Positions 33,612 through 42,136 of a DNA stretch of 64,000 nt are shown here, in pieces. The notes under the pieces were generated by a model. The model made no database searches. It saw only the letters and a program-made list of their open reading frames with translations, and was not told where the DNA came from. Every line of letters starts with the position of its first letter. Position 1 is the first letter of the stretch. The stretch comes from Rhodococcus jostii NBRC 16295 (GTDB lineage Bacteria; Actinomycetota; Actinomycetes; Mycobacteriales; Mycobacteriaceae): NCBI RefSeq assembly GCF_001894825.1, contig NZ_BCWY01000003.1, forward strand, positions 1-64,000, written 5' to 3'. The position numbers and the translations under genes are program-made.

Positions 33612-34931
33612 CTATGGCGCACCGGTGGCGGTCAATTCGGCGATAAGCCCTGCTTCGTCGACCCTGGTGCTGTGTCCGTCCCGGATCAGCACTTCGCCGT
33701 CGACCAGCACGGTGTCGACGATCTGCCGGCTCCCGGTGGTCAACAGCGTCGCGCCCGGGTCGCGGACCGGCAGGCAACCGAAGTCGCGCTCGAAGCGGAT
33801 CAGGGTCAGGTCGGCTGCGCCGCCGACGGCCACACCGTTCGGGCGGGACGCGAAACCGACATTCTCGTTTGCGCCGTTCGTCGCGAGGTCCATCATGGCG
33901 TCGAATCCGAACAGGTCGGCCGTCTTGCGATGCGCCCGCTGCACGTAGGCGCCCATGCGCAGCGTTTCGAGCATGTCCTGGGTGTCGTTGCTGGCGGCGC
34001 CGTCGACGCCGAGCCCGACCGCGATGCCCGCCTCGAGCATCTCCGGAACGGGAGCGACACCGCTGCCGAGGCGCATGTTGCTCATCGGGTTGTACGAGAC
34101 GGCCACGCCGCGGCGCGCCAGCACCGCACGTCCGCGGGCGTCGAGTTCGCAGCAGTGCACGGCGAGCAACCGGTCCCACAGGAATCCGTTCGCGTCGAGG
34201 AAGTCGACTGCGCCCGCGCCGGCATGCTCGCGGCACATCACGTCGTCGGTGGGTGTCTCCAGCAGATGGATCGACACGGTCATGTCGCGTTCGCCCGCGA
34301 ACCGTCGCACCGCCGCCATCCCCTCCGGGGTCAGCGACCGCGGGTTTGGGACGGCCAGACCGACCGTGACCCGGGTTCCCTCGGCCTGCTTGACCAGGTG
34401 GTCGGTGTGCTCGAGCACGCCGGGCAGCGGCTGCAGGAGGCGCGGGTCGACGCCCCATTTGCGCGTTGTGTCCGCGCGGTCCGCCACTCCGCGGCCGAGG
34501 AGCGCCCGCACGCCGGTGTCTTCCAGGGCGCGCAGCACCGCGTCGTGCACGTCCGGAGACGGATGCGGCCACATGTGCTCGACCAGCGCCGTGGTTCCGC
34601 TGCGCAGGGCGTCGAGGCTCGCGGCGACCGCGGCCAGGTAGGCCCGCTCCGGGGTGATGACCGCGGATTCCTCACCCACGGTCAGCAGCCAGCTGAGCAG
34701 CGGCTGCCCCTCGCCGATGCCGCGCATCAACGACTGCTGCAGGTGGGTGTGGGTGTTGACGAATCCGGGGATCAGATATGCCCCCGCACCGTCGACCGCT
34801 GTGGCCCCCGACGGTGCCGGAGCGGTCGGGCGGATCTCGGTGATCAGACCGTCGGCGATCAGGACGTCGCGGTGCGGCAGCCAGCTGCCGTTCGAGTAGA
34901 CGGTGACATCGGAAATCAGATCGGCGTGCAT
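33612..34931 (-). CDS. amidohydrolase of the 8-oxoguanine/guanine deaminase - AtzB/TrzN type (paralogue)
   Basis: 439 residues from ATG 34929-34931, chosen because GGAGG lies 6 nt upstream; an ATG two codons earlier abuts that site. The metal motifs are FVNTHTHLQQSLMR (HxH), SIHLLETPTDD, AVHCCELD and GVDGAASNDTQDM. Overall layout matches the 8-oxoguanine deaminase at 30450, but the binding-site residues differ (HTHLQQ instead of HHHLYQW), so the substrate probably differs: guanine, a methylated purine, or a hydantoin-like ring. 44 bp upstream of uraD; the 120-bp region ahead of it holds a 9-bp inverted repeat. Confidence 0.78.
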   Translation of the reverse strand: MHADLISDVTVYSNGSWLPHRDVLIADGLITEIRPTAPAPSGATAVDGAGAYLIPGFVNTHTHLQQSLMRGIGEGQPLLSWLLTVGEESAVITPERAYLAAVAASLDALRSGTTALVEHMWPHPSPDVHDAVLRALEDTGVRALLGRGVADRADTTRKWGVDPRLLQPLPGVLEHTDHLVKQAEGTRVTVGLAVPNPRSLTPEGMAAVRRFAGERDMTVSIHLLETPTDDVMCREHAGAGAVDFLDANGFLWDRLLAVHCCELDARGRAVLARRGVAVSYNPMSNMRLGSGVAPVPEMLEAGIAVGLGVDGAASNDTQDMLETLRMGAYVQRAHRKTADLFGFDAMMDLATNGANENVGFASRPNGVAVGGAADLTLIRFERDFGCLPVRDPGATLLTTGSRQIVDTVLVDGEVLIRDGHSTRVDEAGLIAELTATGAP

Positions 34932-34990
34932 CCGCATCCTCCATGGGTTCTCGGGAGTGCGGCTGGTTCGCGCCCGCCGGACACGGGTTC

Positions 34991-35023
34991 GCACATTGCT
35001 CGTTTCAGCCATGGGCAATGTGC
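34991..35023. promoter_or_regulatory. 9-bp inverted repeat, candidate operator of the urate operon
   Basis: GCACATTGC (34991-34999) and GCAATGTGC (35015-35023) are perfect inverted half-sites 15 bp apart, 60 bp upstream of the amidohydrolase start. Position and symmetry suggest an operator for a dimeric regulator of the xdh-uraD operon, or a binding site of the XRE-cupin or GntR proteins encoded nearby. Confidence 0.5.
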
Positions 35024-35051
35024 TCCGAAATATAGCGGGATCGTGTTTCCA

Positions 35052-35819
35052 TCAGATTTCCTGTGCAGAAACAGGTCTCGCGACAGCCGAGGCGCAGAAG
35101 TCGACGAGCGCCGTGAGCAGGGCTTCGCGCGCCGACAGCTGCGGTGCGTGGTCGCTGGCCAGGGTCACCACCGTCGCACCCGGCACCCGGGCCTGCATCG
35201 CACGCTGCGTCACGAGCGGCACCGAACGGTCGAGCGTCGCCTCGACGTACAGTCGCGGGACGGTGCCGAACCGCTCCGGCGTCCACGGCGGGGCCATCAG
35301 CCGCGCGGTTTCCAGCTGCGGCCGCAGCTTTCGCGCCGCTGCGATGGCGTCACCAGCCGTGGACTCGTGGAAGAACACGGCGGCCGCGGCCTCCGGGGGC
35401 ACGACGGTCCCGGACCCGTCGGGGGTGGACTGCAGCCAGGCCGAGATCCCGACCGGTTCCGGCAGTCGGAGGTCCTCGCAGAGGTCGCCGAAGTTGCTTC
35501 CCGAGGGCAGCATCATTCCGGCGACGTACGCCACGCCCGCGATGCGGTGCGGAATGCGTTCGGCCACTTCGGTGGCGACGATGCCGCCGCCCGAGTGTCC
35601 GACGAGGAATACCGGTCCGTCCAGGGACGCGATGTGGGCGGTGACCGCGTCCGCGACGTCGTCCAGGCCGGTCCGGGCTCCGTCCGCCCAGCTCCCGACA
35701 CCGGGAAGCTCGAGCGGGTGCGGCTCGTATCCGTTGTCACGCAACGGCTCCAGCAGTGTGTCCCACACCCAGCTCCCGGCCCAGGCGCCGTGGATCAGTA
35801 CGACGTGCGCACGGCTCAC
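35052..35819 (-). CDS. alpha/beta hydrolase linked to purine genes
   Basis: 255 residues from GTG 35817-35819, overlapping the stop of the oxygenase gene (GTGA). HGAWAGSWVWD near the N-terminus, the nucleophile elbow GHSGGG, VEATLDRSVP (acid) and SDHAPQLSAREALL (His) give a full triad; the fold is of the methylesterase/EstA-like small hydrolases. In this setting it may hydrolyse a urea, lactam or ester product of the neighbouring oxygenase. The known purine pathway has no place for it, except possibly an unassigned ureidoglycolate or ureide hydrolysis. Confidence 0.8.
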   Translation of the reverse strand: MSRAHVVLIHGAWAGSWVWDTLLEPLRDNGYEPHPLELPGVGSWADGARTGLDDVADAVTAHIASLDGPVFLVGHSGGGIVATEVAERIPHRIAGVAYVAGMMLPSGSNFGDLCEDLRLPEPVGISAWLQSTPDGSGTVVPPEAAAAVFFHESTAGDAIAAARKLRPQLETARLMAPPWTPERFGTVPRLYVEATLDRSVPLVTQRAMQARVPGATVVTLASDHAPQLSAREALLTALVDFCASAVARPVSAQEI

Positions 35820-36880
35820 CGGGCGGCCTCGCGTTCCGCCGCGGCCAGGACCCGTTCGGCCTCGCGTCCCGGGGCCGTGTTCTTCTTGCCGTGACGGGAA
35901 CCCGCCAGCTTCGCCTTGATGTGCTCGCGGACCGTCACCGGCTCGTAGCCGTCGTCGGAGTCGCCGCACAGTTGCGGCAACGACGCGATTACCGCATCGA
36001 CGTTGCCGTCGTGGAAGAACGCCGCCGACCGTCGGCGCTTGATCGTTCCGTCGACGACCGGGGGTGTGACGCGGTGCAGCGTCGACATCCACCGGTCGTT
36101 GGTGAGCCGGGCGGTGAGGTCGCCGAGATTGACGAGCAGCGCGTCCTCCGCAGGGCTCACGTCGTGCCAGCGCTCGTCCCGCCCGAGCACCTGCAGTCCG
36201 GCCACACGATCGGCCCACAGCACCGTGACCAGTCCGAAGTCGGTGTGCTCGCCCATGCCGGTGAGGTCGCCGTCGAGGGTGACGCTGCCCTCCGGCAGGG
36301 CGTAGTTGTTCATGCGGAGGACGTCGATGGAATGGTCGGTCAGGGCGGCGAAGAACTCCGGATCGAGCCCGAGGGCGTCGGCGAAGATCCGTGTCAGGGT
36401 GCGTGCGACGCGCTCGCCGTGCGCGTAGTAGGCCTGCACGGACTCCGTGAAGGCCACAATCTCGGGCCACACGTTCAGTCCGTAGTCGTCCTCGGACAAT
36501 GCCAGGCCAGGAAACGAGCGGGCTTCGGTTCCGACGTTGTAGGCCTCGAAGAAGTCGTTCATACGGGTGGCCGACTCGACGCCCAGGCTCAGACTGAGAG
36601 ACTCGCTCTTCGGCGGGCTGTACCCCCGGTTGGCACCCTCCACGCGATACGCCTTCTTCGCCTCGAGCGGAAGCGCGAAGAAGTCGTCGATGGCACCGGC
36701 GAGTCCGTCGATCACCGGGGCCGGGATGCCGTGGCCCAGGATCTGGATGAATCCGACGGTGGCGCAGGCGGAGTCGACCTCGCGCGCCACCCGGGCCCGC
36801 TCCGCGCCGGACCCGCCGGTGACGTACGGGGAGATGTCGATGACGGGGACGTCGAACGGCTCAGGCTCGGGCGGCAGCAT
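35816..36880 (-). CDS. isopenicillin-N-synthase-like Fe(II)/2-oxoglutarate oxygenase (2)
   Basis: 354 residues. DIOX_N-type start (VPVIDISPYVTGG, ATVGFIQILGHGIP), and iron ligands EHTDFG (HxD) and TLHRVTPPVV (distal His) with RRRSAAFFHD as co-substrate site. The C-terminal 45 residues are charged (HGKKNTAPGREAERVLAAAE). It overlaps the NCS2 permease gene by 20 bp and the hydrolase gene by 4 bp, so the three genes are one translational unit. That places the substrate among imported purines or their relatives; hydroxylation or N-demethylation is the inference. Confidence 0.85.
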   Translation of the reverse strand: MLPPEPEPFDVPVIDISPYVTGGSGAERARVAREVDSACATVGFIQILGHGIPAPVIDGLAGAIDDFFALPLEAKKAYRVEGANRGYSPPKSESLSLSLGVESATRMNDFFEAYNVGTEARSFPGLALSEDDYGLNVWPEIVAFTESVQAYYAHGERVARTLTRIFADALGLDPEFFAALTDHSIDVLRMNNYALPEGSVTLDGDLTGMGEHTDFGLVTVLWADRVAGLQVLGRDERWHDVSPAEDALLVNLGDLTARLTNDRWMSTLHRVTPPVVDGTIKRRRSAAFFHDGNVDAVIASLPQLCGDSDDGYEPVTVREHIKAKLAGSRHGKKNTAPGREAERVLAAAEREAAR

Positions 36881-38246
36881 GCGGCTCCTCGGAGGTGGTG
36901 GGAACGGGGTCGGAGTGGGCGACGACCGGGGCGGACGCGGCGCGGGCGGCGGTTCCGATCCGGGTGTGGTTGAACAGCAGGTTCAGGGAGAACGCGGAGA
37001 TGGCGGCGAGGGTGATACCACTGCCCAGCAGGATCTGGGCGGAGGAGTTGAAGTGCTCGAACATGCCCTCGGCGAACTCGGGCAGCAGACCGATGCCCAC
37101 CGACACCGCGACGATGGTGGTGTTGATCCGATCGCTGAGATCGACCTTACGGAGGGTGTTCATACCCACCACCGCGACAGTCGAGAACAGGATGATGCCG
37201 ACACCGCCGACGACCGGTGCGGGCAGTGCCGCCACCACGGCACCCATCTTCGGGATCAGTCCGAGGACGATCAGGATGGCGCCGCTCGTGGCCGTGACGT
37301 ACCGGCTGTGGACGCGGGTGGTGGCGACGGCTCCGACGTTCTGGGTGAAGATCGTGTCGACGAACGCGTTGAAGATGCCGCCGAGCACACCGGACATCGC
37401 GTCGCCGACGAGGCCGTGGGCCACGTCGCCCTTGGTGAGCGGCTTGCCGGTGATCTCGCCGAGCGCCAGCATGCTCGCCGTCGACTCCGCGAACACCACG
37501 GCCATCACGATGCTCATCGCGACCACCGCGGTGATCGGGAATTCCGGTGCGCCGAAGTGAAACGGTGCGGTGACGCCGAACCAGGAGCTGCCGGACACCC
37601 CGCCCAGGTCGATCAGGCCCATCGGAATCGCGACGAGCGTGCCGATGACGAGGGCGATGAGGACACCGAGCTGGGTCCAGATCCCGCGTCCGAGGCAGAG
37701 GAATCCGATCGCGACGAGCACGACGACGCCGGCGAGCATGATGTTGCCGGGATCGGCGAAACCGTCTGCCGTCGGATCGTTTCCGACGATGAGACCGGCG
37801 GCGACACCGATCAGGGAGATGCCGACGACGGTGAGGACGACCCCGGTGACGAGTGGTGGGAAGAACCGGATCAGTCTGGCGAAGGGGACCGCGAGCGCGA
37901 GTCCGACGAGACCGCCGGCCAGCATGGAACCGTAGACCGCCTGAAGCCCGTACTCCTGGGCGATGAGGATCATCGGTGTCAGCCCGGCGAACGTCGCGCC
38001 GCAGACGATCGGCAGTCGTGCGCCCGCCAGCTTCCCCACCCCGAGACTCTGGATGATCGTGATGATGCCGGCGATCAGCAGATCGGCGCTGATCAGCAGC
38101 GCGACGGTGGAGTTGTCGAGTCCTACTGCGGCACCGAAGACCAACGGGACGGTGATGCAGCCGGTGTACATGATCAGGACGTGCTGCAGACCGAAGGCCG
38201 CTTGCCGCACGAGGGGCAGGCGCTGGTCGACTGCGTGGAAGGACAT
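36861..38246 (-). CDS. NCS2-family purine/urate permease
   Basis: 461 residues from ATG 38244-38246 with GGAG 8 nt upstream. At least twelve hydrophobic segments. NCS2 signatures are LQHVLIMYTGCITVPLVFGA near the start and VFAESTASMLALGEITGKPL with the conserved glutamate in TM8, followed by QNVGAVATTRVHSRY. The sequence around TM8 and TM10 is of the xanthine/urate (UacT/YgfU, PucJ/K) type. It imports urate or xanthine by proton symport. First gene of a three-gene unit with an oxygenase and a hydrolase; divergent from the XRE-cupin regulator. Confidence 0.9.
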   Translation of the reverse strand: MSFHAVDQRLPLVRQAAFGLQHVLIMYTGCITVPLVFGAAVGLDNSTVALLISADLLIAGIITIIQSLGVGKLAGARLPIVCGATFAGLTPMILIAQEYGLQAVYGSMLAGGLVGLALAVPFARLIRFFPPLVTGVVLTVVGISLIGVAAGLIVGNDPTADGFADPGNIMLAGVVVLVAIGFLCLGRGIWTQLGVLIALVIGTLVAIPMGLIDLGGVSGSSWFGVTAPFHFGAPEFPITAVVAMSIVMAVVFAESTASMLALGEITGKPLTKGDVAHGLVGDAMSGVLGGIFNAFVDTIFTQNVGAVATTRVHSRYVTATSGAILIVLGLIPKMGAVVAALPAPVVGGVGIILFSTVAVVGMNTLRKVDLSDRINTTIVAVSVGIGLLPEFAEGMFEHFNSSAQILLGSGITLAAISAFSLNLLFNHTRIGTAARAASAPVVAHSDPVPTTSEEPHAAARA

Positions 38247-38387
38247 GGGTCGATCTCCATCCGAGTGAAGGGAGCGTTCGAGTTCACGTTCTATTGAGCA
38301 CGTCAATCTTTACTAAGCAGGGTCAATTTCGTTTCGTCCGTGTTATCAGTCGAGGTTTCCGCGAAATCCGGTGCTAGCGTTCGGCTC
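38247..38387. promoter_or_regulatory. divergent promoter region, purine permease / XRE-cupin regulator
   Basis: 141 bp between divergent starts, more AT-rich than its surroundings. It contains two GTCAAT(C/T)TT-like stretches (around 38302 and 38322) that could be direct-repeat half sites for the XRE-cupin regulator. No clear consensus promoter is seen. Confidence 0.4.
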
Positions 38388-38951
38388 ATGGACGAGGATC
38401 AACACCTGCTGGCCGTTGCGATCGGTACCGCGATCAGATCGGCCAGGCGCGACGCGGGGCTGACCCTGCGCGACGTGGCGGCGAAAACGGGACTGTCGCA
38501 ACCGTTCCTGAGTCAGGCCGAGAACGGCCACTCGGTGCCCAGTGTGATGAACCTGCACCGGGTGGCCCAGGTGCTGGGCACCACGGCGCATGCCCTGCTC
38601 GAGCAGGGTGCGCGCACGCCGACCAGTCTGGTGCGTAGTCGGGAGGGCAGACGCTTCGCGCTGTCGGACGGTGCCGTGCTCCGGTTCTGCTCCACGGGTG
38701 CGCGGGCCATGGAACCGAACGAGGTGACCGCCCAACCGGGTTCGCAGGCCGGGGAACACACCGAACACGCCGGTGAAGAATTCATCTACGTCATCGAGGG
38801 CCGAATCCGCGTGGAGGTGGGGGTGGAGGAGAGCTATGTGCTCGAGCGGGGCGACACACTCTACTACCCCGCCACCGTGCCGCACCGGTGGTTCAACGAC
38901 GCCGCCGAACCGGCCCGGTTCCTCATCACGAGCACCCCGCCGTCCTTCTGA
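38388..38951 (+). CDS. XRE-family regulator with C-terminal cupin domain
   Basis: 187 residues. XRE helix-turn-helix at about 10-65 (GLTLRDVAAKTGLSQPFLSQ, then AENGHSVPSVMNLHRVAQVL) and a cupin at about 105-180 (HTEHAGEEFIYVIEGRIRVE, RGDTLYYPATVPHRWF). Members with this architecture bind small metabolites through the cupin and often control the divergent catabolic or transport operon. Here that is the NCS2-oxygenase-hydrolase unit. The gene ends 3 bp before the convergent racemase gene. Confidence 0.88.
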   Translation: MDEDQHLLAVAIGTAIRSARRDAGLTLRDVAAKTGLSQPFLSQAENGHSVPSVMNLHRVAQVLGTTAHALLEQGARTPTSLVRSREGRRFALSDGAVLRFCSTGARAMEPNEVTAQPGSQAGEHTEHAGEEFIYVIEGRIRVEVGVEESYVLERGDTLYYPATVPHRWFNDAAEPARFLITSTPPSF

Positions 38952-38954
38952 CGC

Positions 38955-39683
38955 TCAGCGACCGAACCCCTCGAGCAGTCCGGTGTACGCCTTGGGCAGG
39001 GGAGGCGCGAACTCTCCGCGCGCACCGGTCCGGAGACCGAGCGTCACGAGGGACTGCACCATGAGGGTGGCCGCCGCCACACCGTCGACCACGGGCACCC
39101 CGAGTTCCGCCGAGATGACGGCGCACAGGTCAGCCATGCCCGCGCAGCCCAGCACGATCGCGTCCGAACCGTCCTCGTCGAGGGCGACCCGGCACGCTTC
39201 GGTGATCACCTTCACGGCATCGGGGTCGCGGTCGAGGTCGAGGACCGCGATCTCGCACGCGTGTACGCCGAGGCAGAAGCGTTGCATGCCATACCGTTCG
39301 GCCAGTTCCCACGCCCGTCCCCGGGTGCGTCCCAGCGTCGTGACGACGCTGAACCCGCGCCCGAGGAAGCTCGCGGCGTGCATGGCCGCCTCCGCGATTC
39401 CGAGCACGGGTCCGGACGCCAGTTCACGGGCCGCGTCGAGGCCCGGGTCGCCGAAACAGGCGATCACGTAACCGTCCACCCCCGCCTCCTCGCCGCGGGC
39501 GATCTCCTCGAGAAGCCCGGGGACGCTGAGCGCTTCGTCGTAGTGACTCTCGATCGACGCGGGACCCATCGTCGGGCTCACCGCCTCGACGAGCGTCCCG
39601 AGGCCCGCGACGGAGCGGGCGCAGTCGCCGATCTTGTCGGTCATCGACTGCGTGGTGTTGGGATTGACGACCTTGATGAGCAC
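38955..39683 (-). CDS. allantoin/hydantoin racemase (Asp/Glu racemase superfamily)
   Basis: 242 residues. Two catalytic cysteines are seen in VIACFGDPGLDAARELASGP and VLGCAGMADLC. The N-terminal VKVVNPNTTQSM-like start (IKVVNPNTTQSMTDKIGD) is typical of the HyuE/HpxA subfamily. It interconverts R- and S-allantoin (or hydantoins), which matters because allantoinases are stereoselective. It follows the NCS1 permease after 12 bp and is the last gene of that unit. Confidence 0.85.
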   Translation of the reverse strand: MLIKVVNPNTTQSMTDKIGDCARSVAGLGTLVEAVSPTMGPASIESHYDEALSVPGLLEEIARGEEAGVDGYVIACFGDPGLDAARELASGPVLGIAEAAMHAASFLGRGFSVVTTLGRTRGRAWELAERYGMQRFCLGVHACEIAVLDLDRDPDAVKVITEACRVALDEDGSDAIVLGCAGMADLCAVISAELGVPVVDGVAAATLMVQSLVTLGLRTGARGEFAPPLPKAYTGLLEGFGR

Positions 39684-39695
39684 GATGTTTCGAAC

Positions 39696-41234
39696 CTACG
39701 CTTCGATCGGGGCCGCGCGATTCGCGCGACGGGCGCCGGCGGACAACAGGAGATAGCAGGTGAATCCGACGCCCATGCCCAGGAACCACGAGTACTGGGC
39801 AGCGCCCGCCATGCCCCACACGTCGAGTCCGAACGGCTGCGCCTTGAAGACGACGGGCACGACGGCGACCAGCGCTCCGACGACGGTGGAGATGATCGCG
39901 GCCGGGTTGTAACCCTTCTTGTACCAGTATGTTCCGCCCTCGGACATGGTGAACATGTCGTCGACGATCACCCGCTGCCTGCGCACCAGGTAGTAGTCCG
40001 CGATGAGGATGCCGAACAGCGGGCCGATGAACGCGCCCAGCGTCTCGAGCGTGTAGTGAATCACCTCGGGATTGTTGTACAGATTCCACGGCGTGATCAG
40101 GACGGATCCGACGGCGGCGATCATCCCGCCGGTCCGCCAGCTGATCCGCTGCGGGCTGACGTGGGAGAAGTCGAACGCCGGGGAGACGAAGTTGGCGACG
40201 ATGTTGATGCCGATGGTCGCGACGATGAAGGTGAGCAGGCCGAGCACCACGGCGAACAGGTTGTCCATCTGCGCCACCGTCTCGACCGGATCGGTGATCA
40301 GGCGCCCGTACACGGGCAGGGTCGCGGAGGCGGTGACGACGGTGAGGATCGAGAAGAACAGGAAGTTGACCGGGAGGCCGAGGAAGTTGCCGCGCTTCAC
40401 CGCGGCGAACGTCTTGCCGTACCGGGAGAAGTCGCCGAAGTTGAGCATCGGGCCCGAGAAGTACGACACGACAAGGGCGATCGCGCCCAGCACCACGGGC
40501 ACGGCCGACCAGCCGGTGTAGTTGACCTCGCCGAGGTTCAGGCTGATGTTCGACCAGCCGGCCTCGCTGATCAGGTAGATCGCGAGCATCATCATCACCA
40601 CGTAGACCGCGGGGCCGCAGAAGTCGATGAACTTGCGGATGCTCTCCATGCCGCGCCAGAACACCAGCGCCTGCAGCACCCACATCGTCATGAATCCGGC
40701 CCAGCCGAGCGCCGACAGCCCGAGGAATCCGTGCTCGTGCACGTCCGCCCACGGTGCCAGGCCCGGCCAGATCTTCAGACCGAGGATCACGAACGCGTGC
40801 GACGCCAGGTAGGTCTGGATTCCGTACCACGCCACCGCGATGAGTCCACGGATGATGGCAGGCACGTTGGCACCCAGAACGCCGAAAGCGCTGCGGCACA
40901 TGACCGGGTACGGAACGCCGGTGACCTGGCTGGGCTTGGCCACCAGGTTCGCGAACACGTTGACGATCGCGATACCGACCACCAGGGCGACGAGAACCTG
41001 CCAACTCGTCAGGCCGAGCGCGAACAGGCTGCCCGCGGTCACGTACCCGCCGACGCTGTGCACGTCGGACATCCAGAACGCGAAGATGTTGTACGAAGAC
41101 CACGACTGCGTCTTCAGCGGCGCGAGGTCGTCGTTGGTCAGTCGCGGGTGATAGCCGGGCTTGATGAGCCCCGCGCCGGCCAGGTGTGCACCGGGGACGG
41201 TTCCCCCTTCGGAGGAGGGCGCTGTCTGAGTCAT
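39696..41234 (-). CDS. pucI: NCS1-family allantoin (hydantoin) permease
   Basis: 512 residues, about twelve transmembrane segments. NCS1 signature residues: LAPLKTQSWSSYNIFAFWMS at the N-terminus, GVPYPVMCRSAFGVLGANVP, and WYGIQTYLASHAFVILGLKI. It transports allantoin or related ureides with a sodium or proton gradient. AGGGAG precedes ATG 41232-41234. Between this gene and the GntR gene lies a 13-bp inverted repeat (41358-41402) that may be the GntR operator. It is followed directly by the racemase gene. Confidence 0.88.
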   Translation of the reverse strand: MTQTAPSSEGGTVPGAHLAGAGLIKPGYHPRLTNDDLAPLKTQSWSSYNIFAFWMSDVHSVGGYVTAGSLFALGLTSWQVLVALVVGIAIVNVFANLVAKPSQVTGVPYPVMCRSAFGVLGANVPAIIRGLIAVAWYGIQTYLASHAFVILGLKIWPGLAPWADVHEHGFLGLSALGWAGFMTMWVLQALVFWRGMESIRKFIDFCGPAVYVVMMMLAIYLISEAGWSNISLNLGEVNYTGWSAVPVVLGAIALVVSYFSGPMLNFGDFSRYGKTFAAVKRGNFLGLPVNFLFFSILTVVTASATLPVYGRLITDPVETVAQMDNLFAVVLGLLTFIVATIGINIVANFVSPAFDFSHVSPQRISWRTGGMIAAVGSVLITPWNLYNNPEVIHYTLETLGAFIGPLFGILIADYYLVRRQRVIVDDMFTMSEGGTYWYKKGYNPAAIISTVVGALVAVVPVVFKAQPFGLDVWGMAGAAQYSWFLGMGVGFTCYLLLSAGARRANRAAPIEA

Positions 41235-41357
41235 CGTTTTGCTCCCTGGTGCAGTCCGGAGATGACTGCGTCGACGTAAGGGTGCCTCGGTGAAAAGCAC
41301 ACCACCGAAGCGCTGGGAGCAAAAGTAGTTTTCGGATATTTCCTGGTTGTGACAGCG

Positions 41358-41402
41358 AAGATATATTCTCAGCGGCGCTCGGTCGAGCCGAGAATATATC
41401 TT
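41358..41402. promoter_or_regulatory. 13-bp inverted repeat between gntR and the allantoin permease
   Basis: AAGATATATTCTC (41358-41370) and GAGAATATATCTT (41390-41402) are a perfect inverted repeat with a 19-bp spacer. It is strikingly AT-rich for this genome and starts 9 bp past the gntR stop, 124 bp upstream of the permease ATG. It may be an operator, or an attenuator in the gntR-pucI transcript; the A/T-rich outer stem argues against a simple terminator. Confidence 0.55.
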
Positions 41403-41411
41403 GCCGGGGGT

Positions 41412-42125
41412 CTAACCGGGCGTGTCCCGGAAGATTCCGGTGTCCGTGGGCAGCGCGGCGATCACCGTGTCGAGTTGTTCGTTGTGCCGATCGGTGGCCG
41501 CCTTCAGGGCCGCGGCGTCACGGGCGAGGAACGCCGCGAGCATGTCGCGGTGCCCGAGGTGGAGCCGCAGCCGCTCCGGGGTCCCGACCTGCGACATCGG
41601 CTGCACCGGTTCGGTGATGTTCCATGCCGCCTCGAACATGTGCAGGAGCCGCTGCATCCGGCACGGCGACGCCAGAGCGAGGTGGAAGTTGCGGCTCTCG
41701 CGGTGGTACGCGGTCAGGTCGTCCTCGAGAACCGAGCGGTCGAGGGCCTCGTACGCCTCCCTCGCGCGGGCGTCGTCCGCCTGGTCGGCGAGGGTGATCG
41801 CCACGGAGTGCGCCGCCGACTCGAGGACGCCCCGCACCAGGTAGAGCTCCTCGAGTTCGTCGACGGTGAGCCGGGCGACCGTGTACCCGGCGTTGGCCCG
41901 GTGATCGACCAGGCCTTCGCCGATCAGCGTCTTCAGCGACTCCCGGATCGGGATCCGGCTGACACCGAAATGCTCGGCCACCTCGTCGACCGGGATCGGC
42001 GTGCCGGGCGGGGCGCCGCCGCTGAGGATCACCCGGCGCAGTTCCTCGAGGATCACGGTCTGGGAACTGCCGGGATCCCGGTTGGCCAGGTTCGTGACCA
42101 GCATCGACGGTCGGCGCGGTGGCAT
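41412..42125 (-). CDS. GntR-family regulator (FadR/FCD subfamily)
   Basis: 237 residues. N-terminal winged HTH (ILEELRRVILSGGAPPGTPI, EHFGVSRIPIRESLKTLIGE) and a C-terminal FCD ligand domain with metal-type histidines (YHRESRNFHLALA, HLGHRDMLAAF, DRHNEQ). Likely represses the allantoin permease/racemase genes downstream and perhaps the allantoinase genes upstream, responding to allantoate, ureidoglycolate or a similar ligand. It follows the allantoinase gene after 11 bp, so it belongs to the alc-puuE transcript. Confidence 0.87.
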   Translation of the reverse strand: MPPRRPSMLVTNLANRDPGSSQTVILEELRRVILSGGAPPGTPIPVDEVAEHFGVSRIPIRESLKTLIGEGLVDHRANAGYTVARLTVDELEELYLVRGVLESAAHSVAITLADQADDARAREAYEALDRSVLEDDLTAYHRESRNFHLALASPCRMQRLLHMFEAAWNITEPVQPMSQVGTPERLRLHLGHRDMLAAFLARDAAALKAATDRHNEQLDTVIAALPTDTGIFRDTPG

Positions 42126-42136
42126 CGGGACCGTCC

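Noticed and set aside
36567-41279. Long plus-strand frames opposite the NCS2 and NCS1 permeases (36567-38297 and 39261-41279)
   Set aside because: Rich in Asp/His/Arg from complementing hydrophobic codons; no domains. The permease frames are clearly the coding strand.
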